Assembly (NCBI RefSeq): GCF_910591885.1
Contig: NC_063273.1
Location: forward strand, 3,534,001-3,598,000
DNA from: Bombus terrestris
Taxonomy: Eukaryota > Arthropoda > Insecta > Hymenoptera > Apidae
Length of the DNA: 64,000 nt
Direction: 5' to 3'
The notes below the pieces were generated by a model. That model did not search any database. It was not told the DNA's origin and saw nothing but the letters and a program-made list of their open reading frames with translations. This document shows, in pieces, positions 24,909 through 38,857 of the stretch. Each line of letters opens with the position of its first letter. Position 1 is the first letter of the stretch. The position numbers and the translations under genes were made by a program.

Positions 24909-27900
24909 GTGACGAAGTCTTGGTCTAGAAGGGAAACTTCAAAACGCAAAAATATAGGCGCGGGAGCTATCTCGGATTGATGAGCGCCTTCGATATTTTC
25001 TATACAAAAATTCCGCTTTCATATTTACATACCTGGTAATCGAGAAGAAATTATTACGATAATACACACGTCTAGAAATATATCAGTCTCGGATCTCGAA
25101 GAATTTGAAACTGCGATCGACTTCACGATTTATTTAATTATTCTGAATAATTATCGCAAGGTCTAACAACTAAAACTATTCTACTCGTGAGAGACAAATG
25201 CCGAAGAGTTTCCAGTGTAACTAATATCCACACGTCAAACGAAAATACACGTATAATGTCGAGAAATAGCATAAGCGTTTGCTGGAAAAATTGACATTAG
25301 CATATATTTACGTAGAGACAGCCATAATCCTTGGTGCTCACTGGTAAATTACGGAACCTATTTACCGCTGTGATAAAATATCGTACGTTCGAGTGTCACC
25401 GCGCATTTACGTTTCAATTGTTCATTTGTTCGATGTATATGGGGTAGAAGGGGCACTGGGAATTGTTATACATTAATAATGAAATGCTGCGTTTTGCCGT
25501 CGGTTATTATCGGACACGGGAACGCTTCAAAGTGTTTTGAAGAAGCAGCTATTGTTGAAATGCTAGTACCAACAATAACCGGGTGTACCGAGAATAAAAG
25601 AATTTACGATATATTTACTGAATATTCACAATCAGCTTTTGCAATTACAATGAAAATGAAAATAAAAAAGAATTGTTCTTGGTATTAAAAAATCGCTTCG
25701 CTGAAATATGTGCTACATGGTATTTATGGACTAAAATCGGAATGGTGGATGGCAGAGCATGAATAAAAGGATTTGTTACGATTATTAAAAAAATTTTCAA
25801 CGAGGTGAACTTTTCTCGATTTAAAAATTTCAAAGATAATAAAATGGTAATAATACCATTCTAGGGAATATGTTACCTAAAATGCTTCGTTGAAATTGTT
25901 ATATTACAAAAGAACGTGGATAATCGATATCTTGCTCTATAGATTACCCCATAATTATTCCTTAACACAATCAATCGCTCTAGACTCCAACTTAAAAAAG
26001 AAAAAGCTGTAAAATTATAGTTGAAAAAAGAACGAGAAGGAGAATCAAAAGAGCGAATAAAAAAAAAAAAAATAGACGACGGGGCAAACGTTTCGAAAGT
26101 TTCGATCAGTTAAAAAGGTCTATTAAGTACACAGCTTTCAGAGGGTTAACAAGCCACCGCAAGTTCAGCGGAGTGTAATTAAATCTAGAGGAGACTGCGT
26201 TTAGCTACAGCGAAAGGTTGCAGAAATTTATCGAGTTCTCGAAAAGTTATACAAGTTTCGAGTCGCTCGAGAACTTGCCGGACACTCCGCCGTAGACATC
26301 ACACGAAAATTAAACTCCGCTAGACTTGGGCAAAAATTTTAAAAGCGACCAAGCTTTGCCTCGCTAAGACGATTCTATTTCGCTCTTTTCCGCTGCATCT
26401 ATGATATCGTGTCATAGCAATTGCGACTTCGCATTATTCAAACAAGTACAGAACTGTTGTACACTTTTGTCATGGATGTTATTTATTAATTATTGTAATT
26501 TAAAGCGATCAATTTAACGTGAGATTGTACGAAATATTTAGATCGTCGAAAGAGTATGACAATCTGTTCTAACCTGAATAATAATGCTAAGCTTAAAAAC
26601 GACTTTCTCTCTCCGTCTCTATCTTTCTCAATTTAAGCGAGCTTCGTAAAAATTGGCAAAAATTTCATTCGCGTGCACTCGAAGCCTTAAACAGTTTTCC
26701 ATTTCGCACGTTTCCATTTCAACTTCAAAGACTTCCAACCAATTTTTCGCGCCTTATATGCCGAAAAGCGTGTCATTCCCTATAAACTTTCATTCGAACT
26801 ATCGTTCCAATCGCATCTGACATAATTCGAGTTCCCCATTGACTAGTTTGGAGAACTAGCGGAAGTCGAAGTAAAAGTCGAGCGTGGCGTATCGCGCACC
26901 GGTAAAACTGCTCCGGAAACTCAGACGGAGATGAGCACGCCGGGCCGCATACGCGACCTGCCTTTCCGCGAATAAATTCCCCGTACGTGTCTCGAATCGT
27001 AGCGAACGAGATCTCTCTGCCTGGTTTCCGGTCCCCGCGGATGGCGAGGGAACCGGCCGAGGATCCTCCGCTGGAACGAATTTCGGGTCAGAAAGGACTG
27101 CCACGAGCTCTCGTCTCGTAGCGATACCTTCGTACGTTCGCACGTTCCCTCGTCGCACCACCTGACAAGAATATTATAATCGTGGATCACGAGAGACAAA
27201 AGTTTTCTGGCCGGGCTGTAAAATTCTTTCGCTCGTATTTTTCAAGAAACGACCGAGGGTGAGAAAATCGAGAAAACAATTGCTGGAAGACGTTCGAAGG
27301 AGATTTACGGTAGCGACGATTCTTCCCTTTCATTTCGTCGCTTGAAAGTAAGGTACAGAGTGCGCACCTCGAACTGGAATATTAGCTGAGAAGCCATGTG
27401 ACAAAGTTGATCGAGAGATTCTGGTTTGTCGAGTTGGAGTTCCGCATCGATGAAAAGTAGGGTAGCTGGTGAAATTGTGGGGCTATCGATGGAAACGAGT
27501 TTCTGATGAAATATATTCAGTTATTATGGTTTCGGATTTAATTTCCAGTTTGTAGGATATATAATTTGGGAATTAAACTTGCATTCGGAAATGAAAATTT
27601 CTAAGTTTGGTATCTATACTTGATATCCAGTCTCTCTGACAGCAGTAGTTTAACATATAAATTTTGTACGCAAGGAGTCGAATTGTCGGATCGAAATGCA
27701 ATGTGCGTTATAAATCGCAACTAAAAAAAATAACCAGCTTCACGAGATACTAATACGTAATCAATAGAATCAAATCTAGAATATTGATCGCAGTTTGTAA
27801 GTGACTAAACGAACGGATAGTCTGAAATGAAAAGAAAATTACTGCAAGATGGAACAAACGATAAACTAACAAAATATCACTTGATAAGTACATTTTTTAC

Positions 27901-28226
27901 TGTTGTTATATTTTTTCTGTTACCATAAACAATAGCATATTTTTCTACCAAAAGCTGATCCGAAAACCAGTGTTCCTAAATGCAATTTCCTGTACGGAAC
28001 TCGGCCGAAAACGCGAGAGCCTGCAGCTGGTGCGCCCGATTGCACGGCCACCAATATCCAAGAAAATCTGAATATCACATCTTTTTCCCGCAAACGCACC
28101 CCTCGTTTTCACACGGTTGATCGTACGTTCGCGTTAACGCCCCCTTCACCCCTGTTTTTCCACCCTCTCCTTTCCATGACCTCCTTCGTTGCTCCCTGCT
28201 GTTTCACTTCTCGCTCTCTTTCTCCG
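24909..28226. other. Non-coding DNA with one CpG-rich block
   Basis: 26840-27260 is CpG-rich with two overlapping minus-strand frames (101 and 92 codons). A pyrimidine tract ends in AAG at 26637 and could be a plus-strand acceptor; the 48-codon frame behind it is unmatched. The remainder is AT-rich. Confidence 0.5.
26059..26072 (+). repeat. Poly-A tract
   Basis: Fourteen A at the end of a purine-rich stretch (25992-26072) with no recognised element attached. Confidence 0.9.

Positions 28227-28248
<22 letters not shown>
28227..28248 (+). repeat. (TC)n microsatellite in a longer pyrimidine tract
   Basis: Eleven TC units inside a pyrimidine-rich stretch that spans roughly 28138-28260. Confidence 0.95.
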
Positions 28249-28258
<10 letters not shown>

Positions 28259-31200
28259 GTCGCGAGGATTATTGAATTTCCTGTCATTTCCAGAAGAAAT
28301 ACGCTCTATTTACTCTGCCGTGCTATGAGCACGCTTGCAGCCGGCCTGGATGTGGACGAGAAATAAGAAATATAAGGAGAAGCAGCAACGAATCGAGTCG
28401 TTGGCTCGCCTATACCGCGGCCAAATCAACAACAGAGTATTTCACGTTGCGACCACGATCTGGAATCGCGCGAGAAACCGTTCCAAGACGTCGTGTCCAA
28501 ACATCCACTCAGCCCCGATCATCCAATCGATCTGTTTGTTGAGACTCGCGATGCTGTACCGGCGAAACATCGTATTATTTTTGTTAAAACGTTTGAATTG
28601 AGAAAGAAGGGAGTAGAGGCTGTTATATCGGGCGACAAAGCTGATGTTTCTGTCAACAGCTCGATAAAAAGTGACATGATGCTGCTATGTTGTCTTTAGG
28701 CGGGACTTAAAGTAGGGCAAGTTGTAGACATTCACGTGAAAAAGAGAATTCAACGCTAGGACTACCGGACCAGTAAAACTGACGAATGTATATTTTTTCA
28801 CGATAATTTTATCGACTTGCAACGTAAAATAAAATATAAAACGAAATGTATGCGATTTATATACACGAGAATCACCGCATATTCGACTATAATTCAACAA
28901 CGCAGATTTGTAATTATCGATTGTTGCAAATTTTTAAAGGGTCTTCGAACTACGTATACTTCTATCTGCAAATTATCTATAACACTCGTTACGCATATTA
29001 TCGTTACGATCGAGCAAAGGCAAATCGTATTTACAAAAAACTTCAATTTCAATTCGAGCTTTAATCTCGATTCTGCGACCCGAAAATCCCTAAGTACAAC
29101 GATGAATAAGTAACGACCATGTAAGTAGCTACTGGAAAAATACTGGAAGACCAGGGGTTAAGGACCGAAATCCTGAATTCCGTTGAACCATTTCGTATAT
29201 CGCATTATCTTTATTATCCTCTGAGAGCGATCAGCCATGCAAAAATTTCGTTTAAAATCTGGGATGATCGGCTGGTATCGGTCACAGGTACTCGAAAACG
29301 TACTCCATCGTCAGGAATTCGCGTTGTCGTGAAACCCCTCGAGCGATCCCATCGTCGAGTAGGTAAAAGGAGACGAAAAAAAAAAAAAAAACAACACACA
29401 TACAGGGTAACGCGAAATGGCCTCAAAGTCTCGACGATCGAGGCGTAAATCGACGAAGGTTTTAGCTTGCGGGCATAGTCTGGCCCCCATCCTACGATGA
29501 AAGCATCCAGGGGCGCTAGTTCGTACCTCTTTTCTCGCCTTATCTCGCCGAGAACGCGAGAAGAAGAAAAAAAATAAAAAAGAAAGAAGAGACAAAGGAT
29601 GAAAAGCGCGCAACGGCCAATCGCATCTCGGGAATAAAAATCTCATACATGTAAAAATATTCAATCGGGGGTTGTCCTCCTTGTGCTTGGTGGGTCACGC
29701 CTCCGATATTTCCTACTCTTTCCGGGCCGCTCTATCTGGGATTGCCTGGAGAAAAAGGGAAATCCTTTTTCTCCGCGCCACCCTCTGTCTGAAACCCCTT
29801 CTCACGCCTCGATCCGTCCAACGAGAAAGAAGAACGTGCGATTTCCTGCCTTTGCAGCGCCGGTTTATTAGCGATCGCTGTCGAACACGACGAACCAAAG
29901 CTCGCGACGTAAGGACCAAAGAGAAAAGAAGAGATCGATCCGAGAAAGTACTAGGCAATTCGTCGTGACACGCTTCGCTCTGGTGTGCTGTGGTGTGGTG
30001 TGCTGTTCCGATCGAAGAACAAGGGAAGAAAAGATGCGAGATTGAGATATCGATTAGCGCGCCTGCCGCTGACTTTGATGTAACTACGGAGGAATCTCGA
30101 TAGTTTGGATCGAGCCTTGGTAGGGGAAATCATTGTTTAATGCTTGTGGCTGTAATGTATTTTTAATTATAAGAATGAAGAGTTTCGTGTGACCAACCGT
30201 TCTTGATCCGAACAAGGTTAAACGTTTTATCGTAATTAGCTCGTACACTGGATTGTGTTTATGAGGCATAATACGATTTATTTATTTCATTCGTTTCTTG
30301 AGTTGTAACTTTAAAGTGGGGGAGGTGGTATTGAAGCTTTCTAGATTTCACTTACAAGTTATCATTTTTGTATATTAAACGTAAGGTTTTACTATTACGA
30401 AGCTTGGTGAACATCATGCGATTAAATTTAAAGATTGTTTATTATATAATTTGGCTACGTTTTGTCTGTATTTGATATATTTGCACTGCATCAAGTTTTG
30501 ACTGAAGCAATCTATTTTATATTATTTTATTACTTATTGTATAGTAACAATAAGAGGAACAAAGTAGAATGTGAGTTACAGGTAGAAAGATTGTAGAAGA
30601 TGAAAAAACCGTTTAAAGTTACAGGTTTGTTAACATTTTATTTCAAAAGAGAACGTATTTATAAATTTATATTTCTACAATAACGTTATTCCTTCTCGAA
30701 CTTTTTATCGGTGGAAACGAAGTTAAATTAAGACGCGTATAACGGTACCAACAAACTACAAAGAATTAAATATTTCATAATACAAAGTGTGCTATGAACA
30801 TGACATTTTTTAAACGTTTCTTGCTTCCTTCGATGTTGCGTTCTTCCTTCTTTACGAAGATGTGAGATATTTACGATGAAATAAATCAGACTCCAAATTG
30901 ATACTTCGAATGCGATAAATTGAACTTGATGGCAAGAGAAATCGATAAAACTGGTATATGCGAAACTTGATAACAACGAGCTCAGTAGTTTTCACGACAG
31001 CTTAATTATACGAAATACTATTTTAACTCGGTCACCGAGCGATATTTATATCTTGTCCGGTAAATACAAAAACAAGAGAAATTCTCTTGTGCGATATCAA
31101 CGTGGAAGAAATTCCAAGATGCTATTTGTCTGAAAGAAAGCCAACCCGTAGGACAAACGTACCACGCGTCAGTATAAAACTTTAACCTTTGAAAGGCATT

Positions 31201-33300
31201 CTGAACGTTGAAAACAACAGACGGTGGCAACGACATTAGGTAAACAGGTCTGATGAATGCAAACTGTTCTCGGGTCGAAAGTTACCATGTCGTGAACGAA
31301 CGCGACAAATCTCGAAGACGTAACGAAGGAAAAGCTTCAGGCGGCATTTCCAACAATCGCGACTTCGCTAGTTTACGTGCGCCGAAAATAGAATCTGACC
31401 TACAATTGTCGTCTGCGAGAACGGCACTCCGCGAAGCCAAGCTAAACACACGCATTCCGATTTATCGATCATTCTACAATTTGCTATTTCGTTCGAAGGC
31501 GATCGAATGATTCTTCGATAGAAAATTTTATTTTTACATCGTTTTACACACAACGTAATTGATAGATAGAAATTTTTATACCAAAGTACGTATATATGTT
31601 GAACAATGAGAACATATCTTCGAGCGTTTAAAAAAATCATTTTTAAAATCCAATTTTCATAACCTCTACTTATATAAATATATCTGTGATTATGAAAGTG
31701 GCCTAAATCAAGAATCTAAAAAAATGAAAAAAGTTTATTGCTTAATCATCGCTTAATTATCGTTACGTATATTTATATTAATTAGATAAAACGAATTCAT
31801 CACGCGTTGTATTAATATCCAGAAGTATAAAGTAAATTATTGTTTGGCCACGTTATGGCACGCGTTCTTTTCAAGAAAACAGCACCAACAACTTAATATG
31901 TCTTTCAATTTTAACTAATCAGCGAAAAAGAACATGAACCACAAAATTAGAAACAATAATATCCACAAAAAGAGGCCATTACCAATATCCATACATCTTC
32001 GCGCGAATCAGAAAGGAATTTCAAAAATGAAAACAAAAACGTGATTAAAAATTCCCCGCGAACACAAAGTATTAAACCAGACGTCCCATTTTATTCTAAG
32101 AAAATAAAATCGATGCTTTCCAGCATTCGTACGGAATCTGTACATAACCCGTGGTTGGGTGCAACTGTGCAACAAAAGCGGAAGAGGGTGGACCGATGGG
32201 TGAAGGGGTGCGAGCAAAACGTGAGGACGACGTGTCGCCCATGGCACGGATTGCGTACACGTTCCAGCCATAAGAACGGATTTTCGTTGCGCAAGTGGAA
32301 CGAGCGAACAGTCGTCGGCCCTTCCGTGTCCCTCTTTTAGTCGTGACTTTATTGCAGCAAGCGGCCATTTGTCCACGTCGACGACGCGACGTTCGGACGG
32401 CGGCCGGATCTTTTCAGAAATTGTGCATGCACACCAGAACGAGCAAACCGCAAGCATGTGCTCTAGACGCGCTTTTTACCAATCCAACGACGACTTTTTC
32501 TCTTCTTCTCTCGTTGTTAGACTTCGTCTAACCGAATAAATTACAGGCTTCTCTGGATCCGTTTCGCTAAATATTCGCGTTCGATGAAGGTTGACGAGCT
32601 TGGCGTTTTAACGCGACGTTAATTACGTGGAGCTAACACGGTTTTTCATTTGAGATGTGGACACTTATTAGAAACTTTGTGGACCTTGGTGTGTTTTTCA
32701 TAGAATGTAATTTGAATGTAATTTTTTCGAATGAGAAAGACTCGTGAAAGTGTTGTTTTTTATTTGAACTGTTGCAAAATATTATAACACGATAGAATTT
32801 ATATATATGTCTGATCGATCGATCGTCTCCTGGATAATTTGGCCCGATTGTCATATTTTACTCGAAATTAACATGTATCTTGATATTATACTTAGGAACA
32901 CAGGTATATCATACGCTACGTCAATGTCTATGGACAATAAGTGTCCTGTGACTTATAGACGGTGGTATACATATGTACGTTATGTGTGATTTCCTATGAC
33001 TTATGGAGGATAGTGAATGTACAACGTACATAGATTCGAGTGTGTAGAGCGAGCTATTTTTTGAACTGTTTGTTATATAAAGGATGATTTGATTTAGAAC
33101 GGGCGAGGATTACGTGGATTTGATGAAGTGTTGGAAGAAGCGAGGAACGTAGGTATTGTTTCAGGTTCTTCGAAGATTTATGTTCCGATATTTTAAATTT
33201 GAAACCCGAAGAACACGTTTGTCCGCTTGGTTAGTAAAGGCATTTCGACTCGAACTTCGCGCATGAAATGTGTTAAACCTCACGCGTTCGGTATTTTTAT
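28249..33300. other. Non-coding DNA with several CpG-rich blocks
   Basis: 29400-30070 and 32130-32480 are GC-rich and open in several frames on both strands. A minus-strand frame runs 115 codons from an acceptor-like TTTTTTTAG at 31714 to 31368; it is AT-rich with many Ile, Tyr and Lys residues, as expected of random AT-rich DNA. TG-rich DNA lies at 29981-30006 and GATCGATCGATC at 32813-32824. Confidence 0.5.
29376..29391 (+). repeat. Poly-A tract
   Basis: Sixteen A followed by CAACACACATACAGGGTAAC. The motif CAGGGTAACGCGAAATGG after it could be the start of an interspersed repeat, but no second copy is seen in the window. Confidence 0.9.
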
Positions 33301-33372
33301 CGTAAATTAATGTTTTCTGATAGTAGCATATGTATTTTCCTCGTAAATTAATATCTTCTGATAGTGGCATAT
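33301..33372 (+). repeat. Short tandem duplication, period 41 bp
   Basis: The 31-bp segment 33301-33331 recurs at 33342-33372 with three mismatches. Both copies contain CGTAAATTAAT and TTCTGATAGT. A minus-strand open frame crosses both copies, but its repeated peptide is a consequence of the duplication and is not evidence of coding. Confidence 0.85.
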
Positions 33373-35922
33373 CTCGAAAGTTTCCGAAAGGAAAAGGAAG
33401 AAAGTTGCAAAGAAGAAACTTTCGCCAATTTCTCACTAAGTTTGTAGTGTCTTTTTCGTGATCGGGTATTTTCTGCCTGCTGGAACCCTCGACTCGGCCC
33501 TCTCAATTTTCTATCGCGTTTATCCCGCAACACCTTCGATAGAATTAAGACCCGGTATCTACGGCATCTACACCATATTTCTCGATACTTTGCCCAATCT
33601 CCCCTCGCGAAACTTCGACGAAACCTCCTATAAAATACAACGAGGAAAGACGTCTCTCTGGCACGGCAAAATGTTCGGGATAAAATAAGATTTTAGTCGC
33701 AGAGTCGCGAAATCCCATTGAACACGTTCGCTAAGCACCTTATTTTTATTTCTCACGCCGTTACATGCTAACGAGTAAATTTATCTCAAGTTTTGTACAA
33801 ACCAAAGGTGTAAATATTAAGACGAATGATATATTAATATTTTCAATAATTTGATACTATGAGAGGTAATATTTTAAAATTATAAAGAGCATGGAAAAAT
33901 ATATGTTTGGCCTTAGAATAAAATAAAATAGCAATGTTCGTAATATAGGACTAATGAGCCAAAATTTTAAACTGCATTCTGCGTATCTTGGCATTTTCAA
34001 ATTTCCCATAAATACGCAAAAGTTCTTCGTACAATGTAAAAGCGTCGACACGAATGTCGTTCGCTGTGTAAATGGAACAGAACGAGTGCGCCAGGAGTGG
34101 ACAAGAAGATAATATTTCATGTTTCAAAAAGACATCGGCCGATCTACTCGAAGACTCATTTTTTTCTTCCGTTCCGCTTTCGCGTATAGTACCAAGTCGT
34201 AGTCGATTCGCGTCAGCGGAAATTCCTCGAAATTAACAAGAGCTGCCAATTTATCTCTCGAGTGTGTACGCGCATTTACGCACACACGTTGGCGCGAAAT
34301 AAGGGGAAGGTGTGCGGCTGTGGAAACGAGAAGAGGATAACCGAGGGTGAAGCGAGGCAAGGGAACACTCGAGCATGACTCAATTCTTGGCACGGTGATT
34401 CGCAACGACCACGTAACTCTCTACATCCTTGCACCGGTGTCACCCGCACCGCAGACGTTCCGCTCCCTTCGATTACTATATTCGATGGTTAAAAGCGAGA
34501 AAGGAAAAGAGGAAACGCTGATTGATAGATTCCTGGCAAACATTTTGAAACAACGTAACTAAGTCAGTGTATTGGGATAATTATTTATAGAGTTTGCGAA
34601 TCGAGCTCGACATTTCTTGATTTAAAGCGCGGATAAAGATTTAAGTAAAACGAGATTATGTGAAATTAGAAAATTATGCAGCACGAAGTTGCAAGTTGAA
34701 TGTGTGCCAACTTTTCCAAAGTGGAGAGAATAAACTTGGGGATCGATTTTGAAGAAATGTAAGATCCTCTGTAAAATATAAATAAAACTAGAAAAAGAAA
34801 TCATTTTAATCATTTTAAAAACATATTCTTCCGCCTACGTTAAATCCCACATCTCTAATGCTTTCAACTGTCTCTTAAAACTTCACCTACTCTTATCGTC
34901 ATTTCGTATTCACACAGTCCGAATTTGCTCAAACAACCGCCTCCGCTCGATCGAGCCACTTGCACAACGTTAATTCGTTGGGCGCGCATCGAGTAATACA
35001 GCAGCTCCTAACATCAATGTAATGGAGATTCACGAGCTCGTGAAGTTCTCTCAACTCGTTGAGTTTCTAACGAAAGACTCGACCACGGGCCGCGTTTGTT
35101 TTTTCACCGCGGAGGAAAGCAAACTTACGCCGGCCAGTTTCGCGGCGACTTCGAAAGCGAATCGATCAACGTACCCGGAACGTGGTTTCCTCTGTCGGCA
35201 ACCGTCTGATCCAACAGAAACGCCATCCACGACGGATAAATTGATTTAGCGCCGTTGTCTGAAATACCTGACAACGCTTTGCTCGCAACTAGACAAGTTA
35301 GACTACAAGGAATTGTACTCTCGGCTCGTTTGGAAGACACAGCCTTGCCAAATTTATACCAGAGGAGGATCCTTTGATTTCAACGACGTGGTTCCAGCTA
35401 AAACGACAAGCTTTTCATCCTGTTCGGGGACCCTGCGCCGTGTCGTTCGTTAAAATCGGACAAAGGGGCTCGCGCGAATCGTAAAACGCGACTTTATCGC
35501 GTCATTGAAAAGACTGGCGCGACCAGTTCGCAGAAATGATGGAAGAACCATCTTCGTGTAAGCGTTAATGACAGCTAAATTGGATCGCAACGTCGTTGCT
35601 GACGCATTTCCAATGACATTAGTCGCAGGTATTCGATATTTTTAGGGCAATTTAATTTTCGATGGAAATTTTGCAAGGAATTTTGCTCGAAGAAGTATAG
35701 CGATTAGTAAATTACATAATTTCATTGGCACACTCTGGTGCAGTATTTTAATTGCTCCAACATTCGAACACTTTCTTTCAATCGTAAAATGTCTTCACAA
35801 ACAGATATATATCATCGAAGAAAGTTGTTACGTTACGTTTAACTGCATTTTTCTATAACTTTGTCTATGCCGAGAACAAGAATACGAATATTCGCAGCTG
35901 AAGATCAATTCATCTTCGAACC

Positions 35923-35954
35923 ATGATAATTATCCGATATGATAATTATCCGAA
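35923..35954 (+). repeat. 16-bp tandem repeat, two copies
   Basis: ATGATAATTATCCGAT is followed directly by a copy that differs only in its last base. Confidence 0.9.
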
Positions 35955-36628
35955 ACAAGGTATTTAATCCAAATCGACACCGAAATCAAGACTTCCTTTT
36001 GTCTTCCGATCGAATTCCAACGAGGCGTTATAAAAGGCCAACAAACAGTAAGCAAAAGAAAGGAAAGAGGGCGAAAATTTTGATGGTGAAATATGGAGGA
36101 ACGAGCCAGCCGTGCCACGGAATTCCTTTCGAATGGATCAAATTCGAGCACGAAGGTTTTATTAATAGGCGCAAGATGAAGCCACTCGATCGCTGGCGAA
36201 ATGGCTCCGGCTAGCGTTTTACCGCGAACCAATCGCAATTTGTCACCAGCCACGCTTCGCGATACAAACGACACGCTTCGAGGACGCGGCTCTCTTTTTC
36301 TCTCTCCCTCTTTTCATATTTCACCTTTTCGTAATTAAACTGCAATCGATACGCCTTTCACCGTGAACGCGAAATCGAGAAAAACAATGCACCATGCTCG
36401 CGCGCTCCACTTCGCACACCCTCTCTTGTATTCCACGTCAAAGGTAATTACATTTTTATTACGTCCTCCGGGAAACAGTTTTGCGGACGTTCTACAGCGG
36501 ACCGGTCAATTTACGCGCTATTAGCGCGCGTTCAACATCGCACGCTGTCTATTTTCCAGCGTACGATACTCGTCCAACTTTCGATCCTTCGTTTCCTACC
36601 GACTCTCGTGTGCGTGTTCATTGTACGC

Positions 36629-36648
36629 GATAAAAACCGGTTTTTATC
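36629..36648. promoter_or_regulatory. 20-bp perfect palindrome with AACCGGTT core
   Basis: GATAAAAACCGG followed by TTTTTATC is a perfect inverted repeat with no spacer. Its centre AACCGGTT matches the established binding consensus of the Grainyhead/CP2 family. A second, imperfect palindrome (ATCACACGCGTGAT) overlaps its right edge. The flanks are CpG-rich on the left and AT-rich on the right. That the site is bound is inference; it could also form a short hairpin. Confidence 0.45.
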
Positions 36649-37601
36649 ACACGCGTGATATTATAAGTATGTCTGGTCTTTGAAGTCGATTTTCGATTCG
36701 GTGTTCACGTAGTTCCTGACAAAATTGGTATATATTTTAATACACGTACGATGGCTCTTTTATGTATTATCGTTAAATATAGTACTGTGCATTTTGTATT
36801 ACACGTATCCTCTGTATTTGATACTAGAAATGCAGAAAGTCTGGCCGATAAAGAAACAATTGTCTTCTAAATTGTTCAGCTTGAATTATTCGTTTCTACA
36901 GCGCTAAAGGGTTAAGTCGACGCTAATAATTCTTAGTTACAGTTGTACAATAACCTTTTTAGTATCCGTGAATATATCTTCGCACGACATTTATCGTTGC
37001 ACCCGCACATTCTTCAGTCGCCCTGGTCAACAGCTCTATCGTTAAGTTCAAGCAAACTCTGCAAACATTTGCAAAAAGTGGTCACTCGCAACGTCCAGAA
37101 ACCTTCTGCAGCTCTTCCGAATATATTCGCCATAAAAATAACGAAGATACGCGATACAAATTATTAGTATTTTCAAGGAATCAATTTGGCGATTCGTCCG
37201 TGCCGCTCAACCGCAATTTCAGCCTTGAAACGCCATCGATCGGCGTAGCTCGTACGAACGCAAGATCGTGAAATATCGATATCTATACTACGCGGTGGCG
37301 CAGAAATGGCTCGCGGGCAATTTCAATCGCGTGAAACTTGAAGAGACCACAAGCCGTGGAATTCGTTTCGAGGCTGCATGCAATCGATATCCAATTAACG
37401 ATGATGCTCGCAAGAACAACAATAACAACAACGAGCAACGGCCAACATTCGCAAGAATCACCGGCAAATACTTTCTATCTAGCTGATTAGCCGCTGATTG
37501 CCAGCGACTTGAAAACGAGAATTACGCGCTGTTTCGCCTGCTTCGATTCACGGTTCATGCGAACAATAACGAAACGACAAATCCAACATCCAGATATACG
37601 T

Positions 37602-37617
37602 GTATGTATGTATGTAG
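37602..37617 (+). repeat. (TATG)n short microsatellite
   Basis: About four units of a GTAT repeat. Confidence 0.8.
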
Positions 37618-38857
37618 GTGCGATTCTCGATATCTCGCTGAACGGAAGAAGAGGATGGGGATGAAAGGCAGAGAGGAAGAGGATGTTTCCCCAACCCTCT
37701 CTGCTCGATGACCGATCGAAGCGGACGGTGAACGTAACTTAATAATCTTCGAACAAACACGGCTTCATCATTAATTATCGCTGGGAATCCGGGTTTAAAA
37801 CTGTTGGGAAGCTACGCGATATCGGCCGATACTGTGTGCCCTGCAAATACACTCGGCAAATATGGGATATGCGCGATTCGAACGACGATGATGGCGGCAC
37901 CGTTTCCATACGCTCCATCCCGAAATCATAGATAAAGCTGTCTACGTTCAATTAAACGTAATTTACCTGGCCGCCTGTATCGAGTCCCTGGCAGATTGAT
38001 TCGTTCGACGGAATGGCAAATAACACGCTAGGGATTAAAATTTATTTTAGCTTTCTCTCTTTTTCTGTCGGTCGTTCTCTCTTAATGGTTGATATAATTC
38101 GTGGAAAAATTCTTTCTTGGTATCGATCCGCTGTTCGTGAAGTCGAGTGCAGTTCAGAGTTGCGAGTAGTGGCGGGACAAAGTATCTACATTGTAAATAG
38201 AAATATTTTTCAGAAGAAAATACTATTTTTAATAACAGAACTCGACCATCAAACTGATAGCTTCCAGATCTTTCGCTTTTGCGATTACTAAAAACATGTA
38301 GGAGTTGTTGGAAAAATTAAAGTTGACTTTTATCGAATCACGTTATTATTTGAATATTGATTGAATAGATTTGAGTTGTGTGAAAAAGTGTAAATTTGTA
38401 AGTACGTATAATCAGACCTTAATCGAGCGAATTAGAATCTTTATGGGTACTTTAATCAGAAGTTTGAGTTAATTTCTCGTTTACAATATCGAACCTGAGC
38501 GGAAACCGAACGTACGTAACGAATAAATAAAATAATAGTGTTGTTCGTAGCAGATTTTTACACTTGACAGAGGAAATCTATTTTATTTTGAGAATTCTAA
38601 AGTTCCATCGCGCTATATTTCATCGGCATACAATGGCTGAATACTGTGCAATCGCAACGGTTTATAAATGCAGAAAACGAAACATACGTATAACCTCTTA
38701 TGGTTAAAAATCACATATCAATAAAATGAAACTTTCATATGGAAAATAATTTGGAACTGGTGCTTACAGCTGTTTCAAGCTTATTTTACGAGTAATACAG
38801 AGCTGTTTTAACGCGTATTTTTTTCAACTTTCTTCTCCTTCCTGTTTTTTATTTCAG

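Larger units (their letters stand above)
33373..38857. other. Mixed non-coding DNA
   Basis: CpG-rich patches occur at 34130-34480, 34960-35540 and 36200-36650, the last one ending in the Grainyhead-like palindrome. The plus frame 35022-35249 starts with ATG and reads like a soluble peptide but has no match and an antisense partner frame. 37412-37432 is AAC-rich. The rest is AT-rich. Confidence 0.5.

Noticed and set aside
31368..31713. 115-codon minus-strand frame that starts exactly at an acceptor-like TAG
   Set aside because: The TAG is itself an in-frame stop, so the coincidence is trivial. The peptide has AT-driven composition, and several frames of this length are expected by chance in 64 kb.
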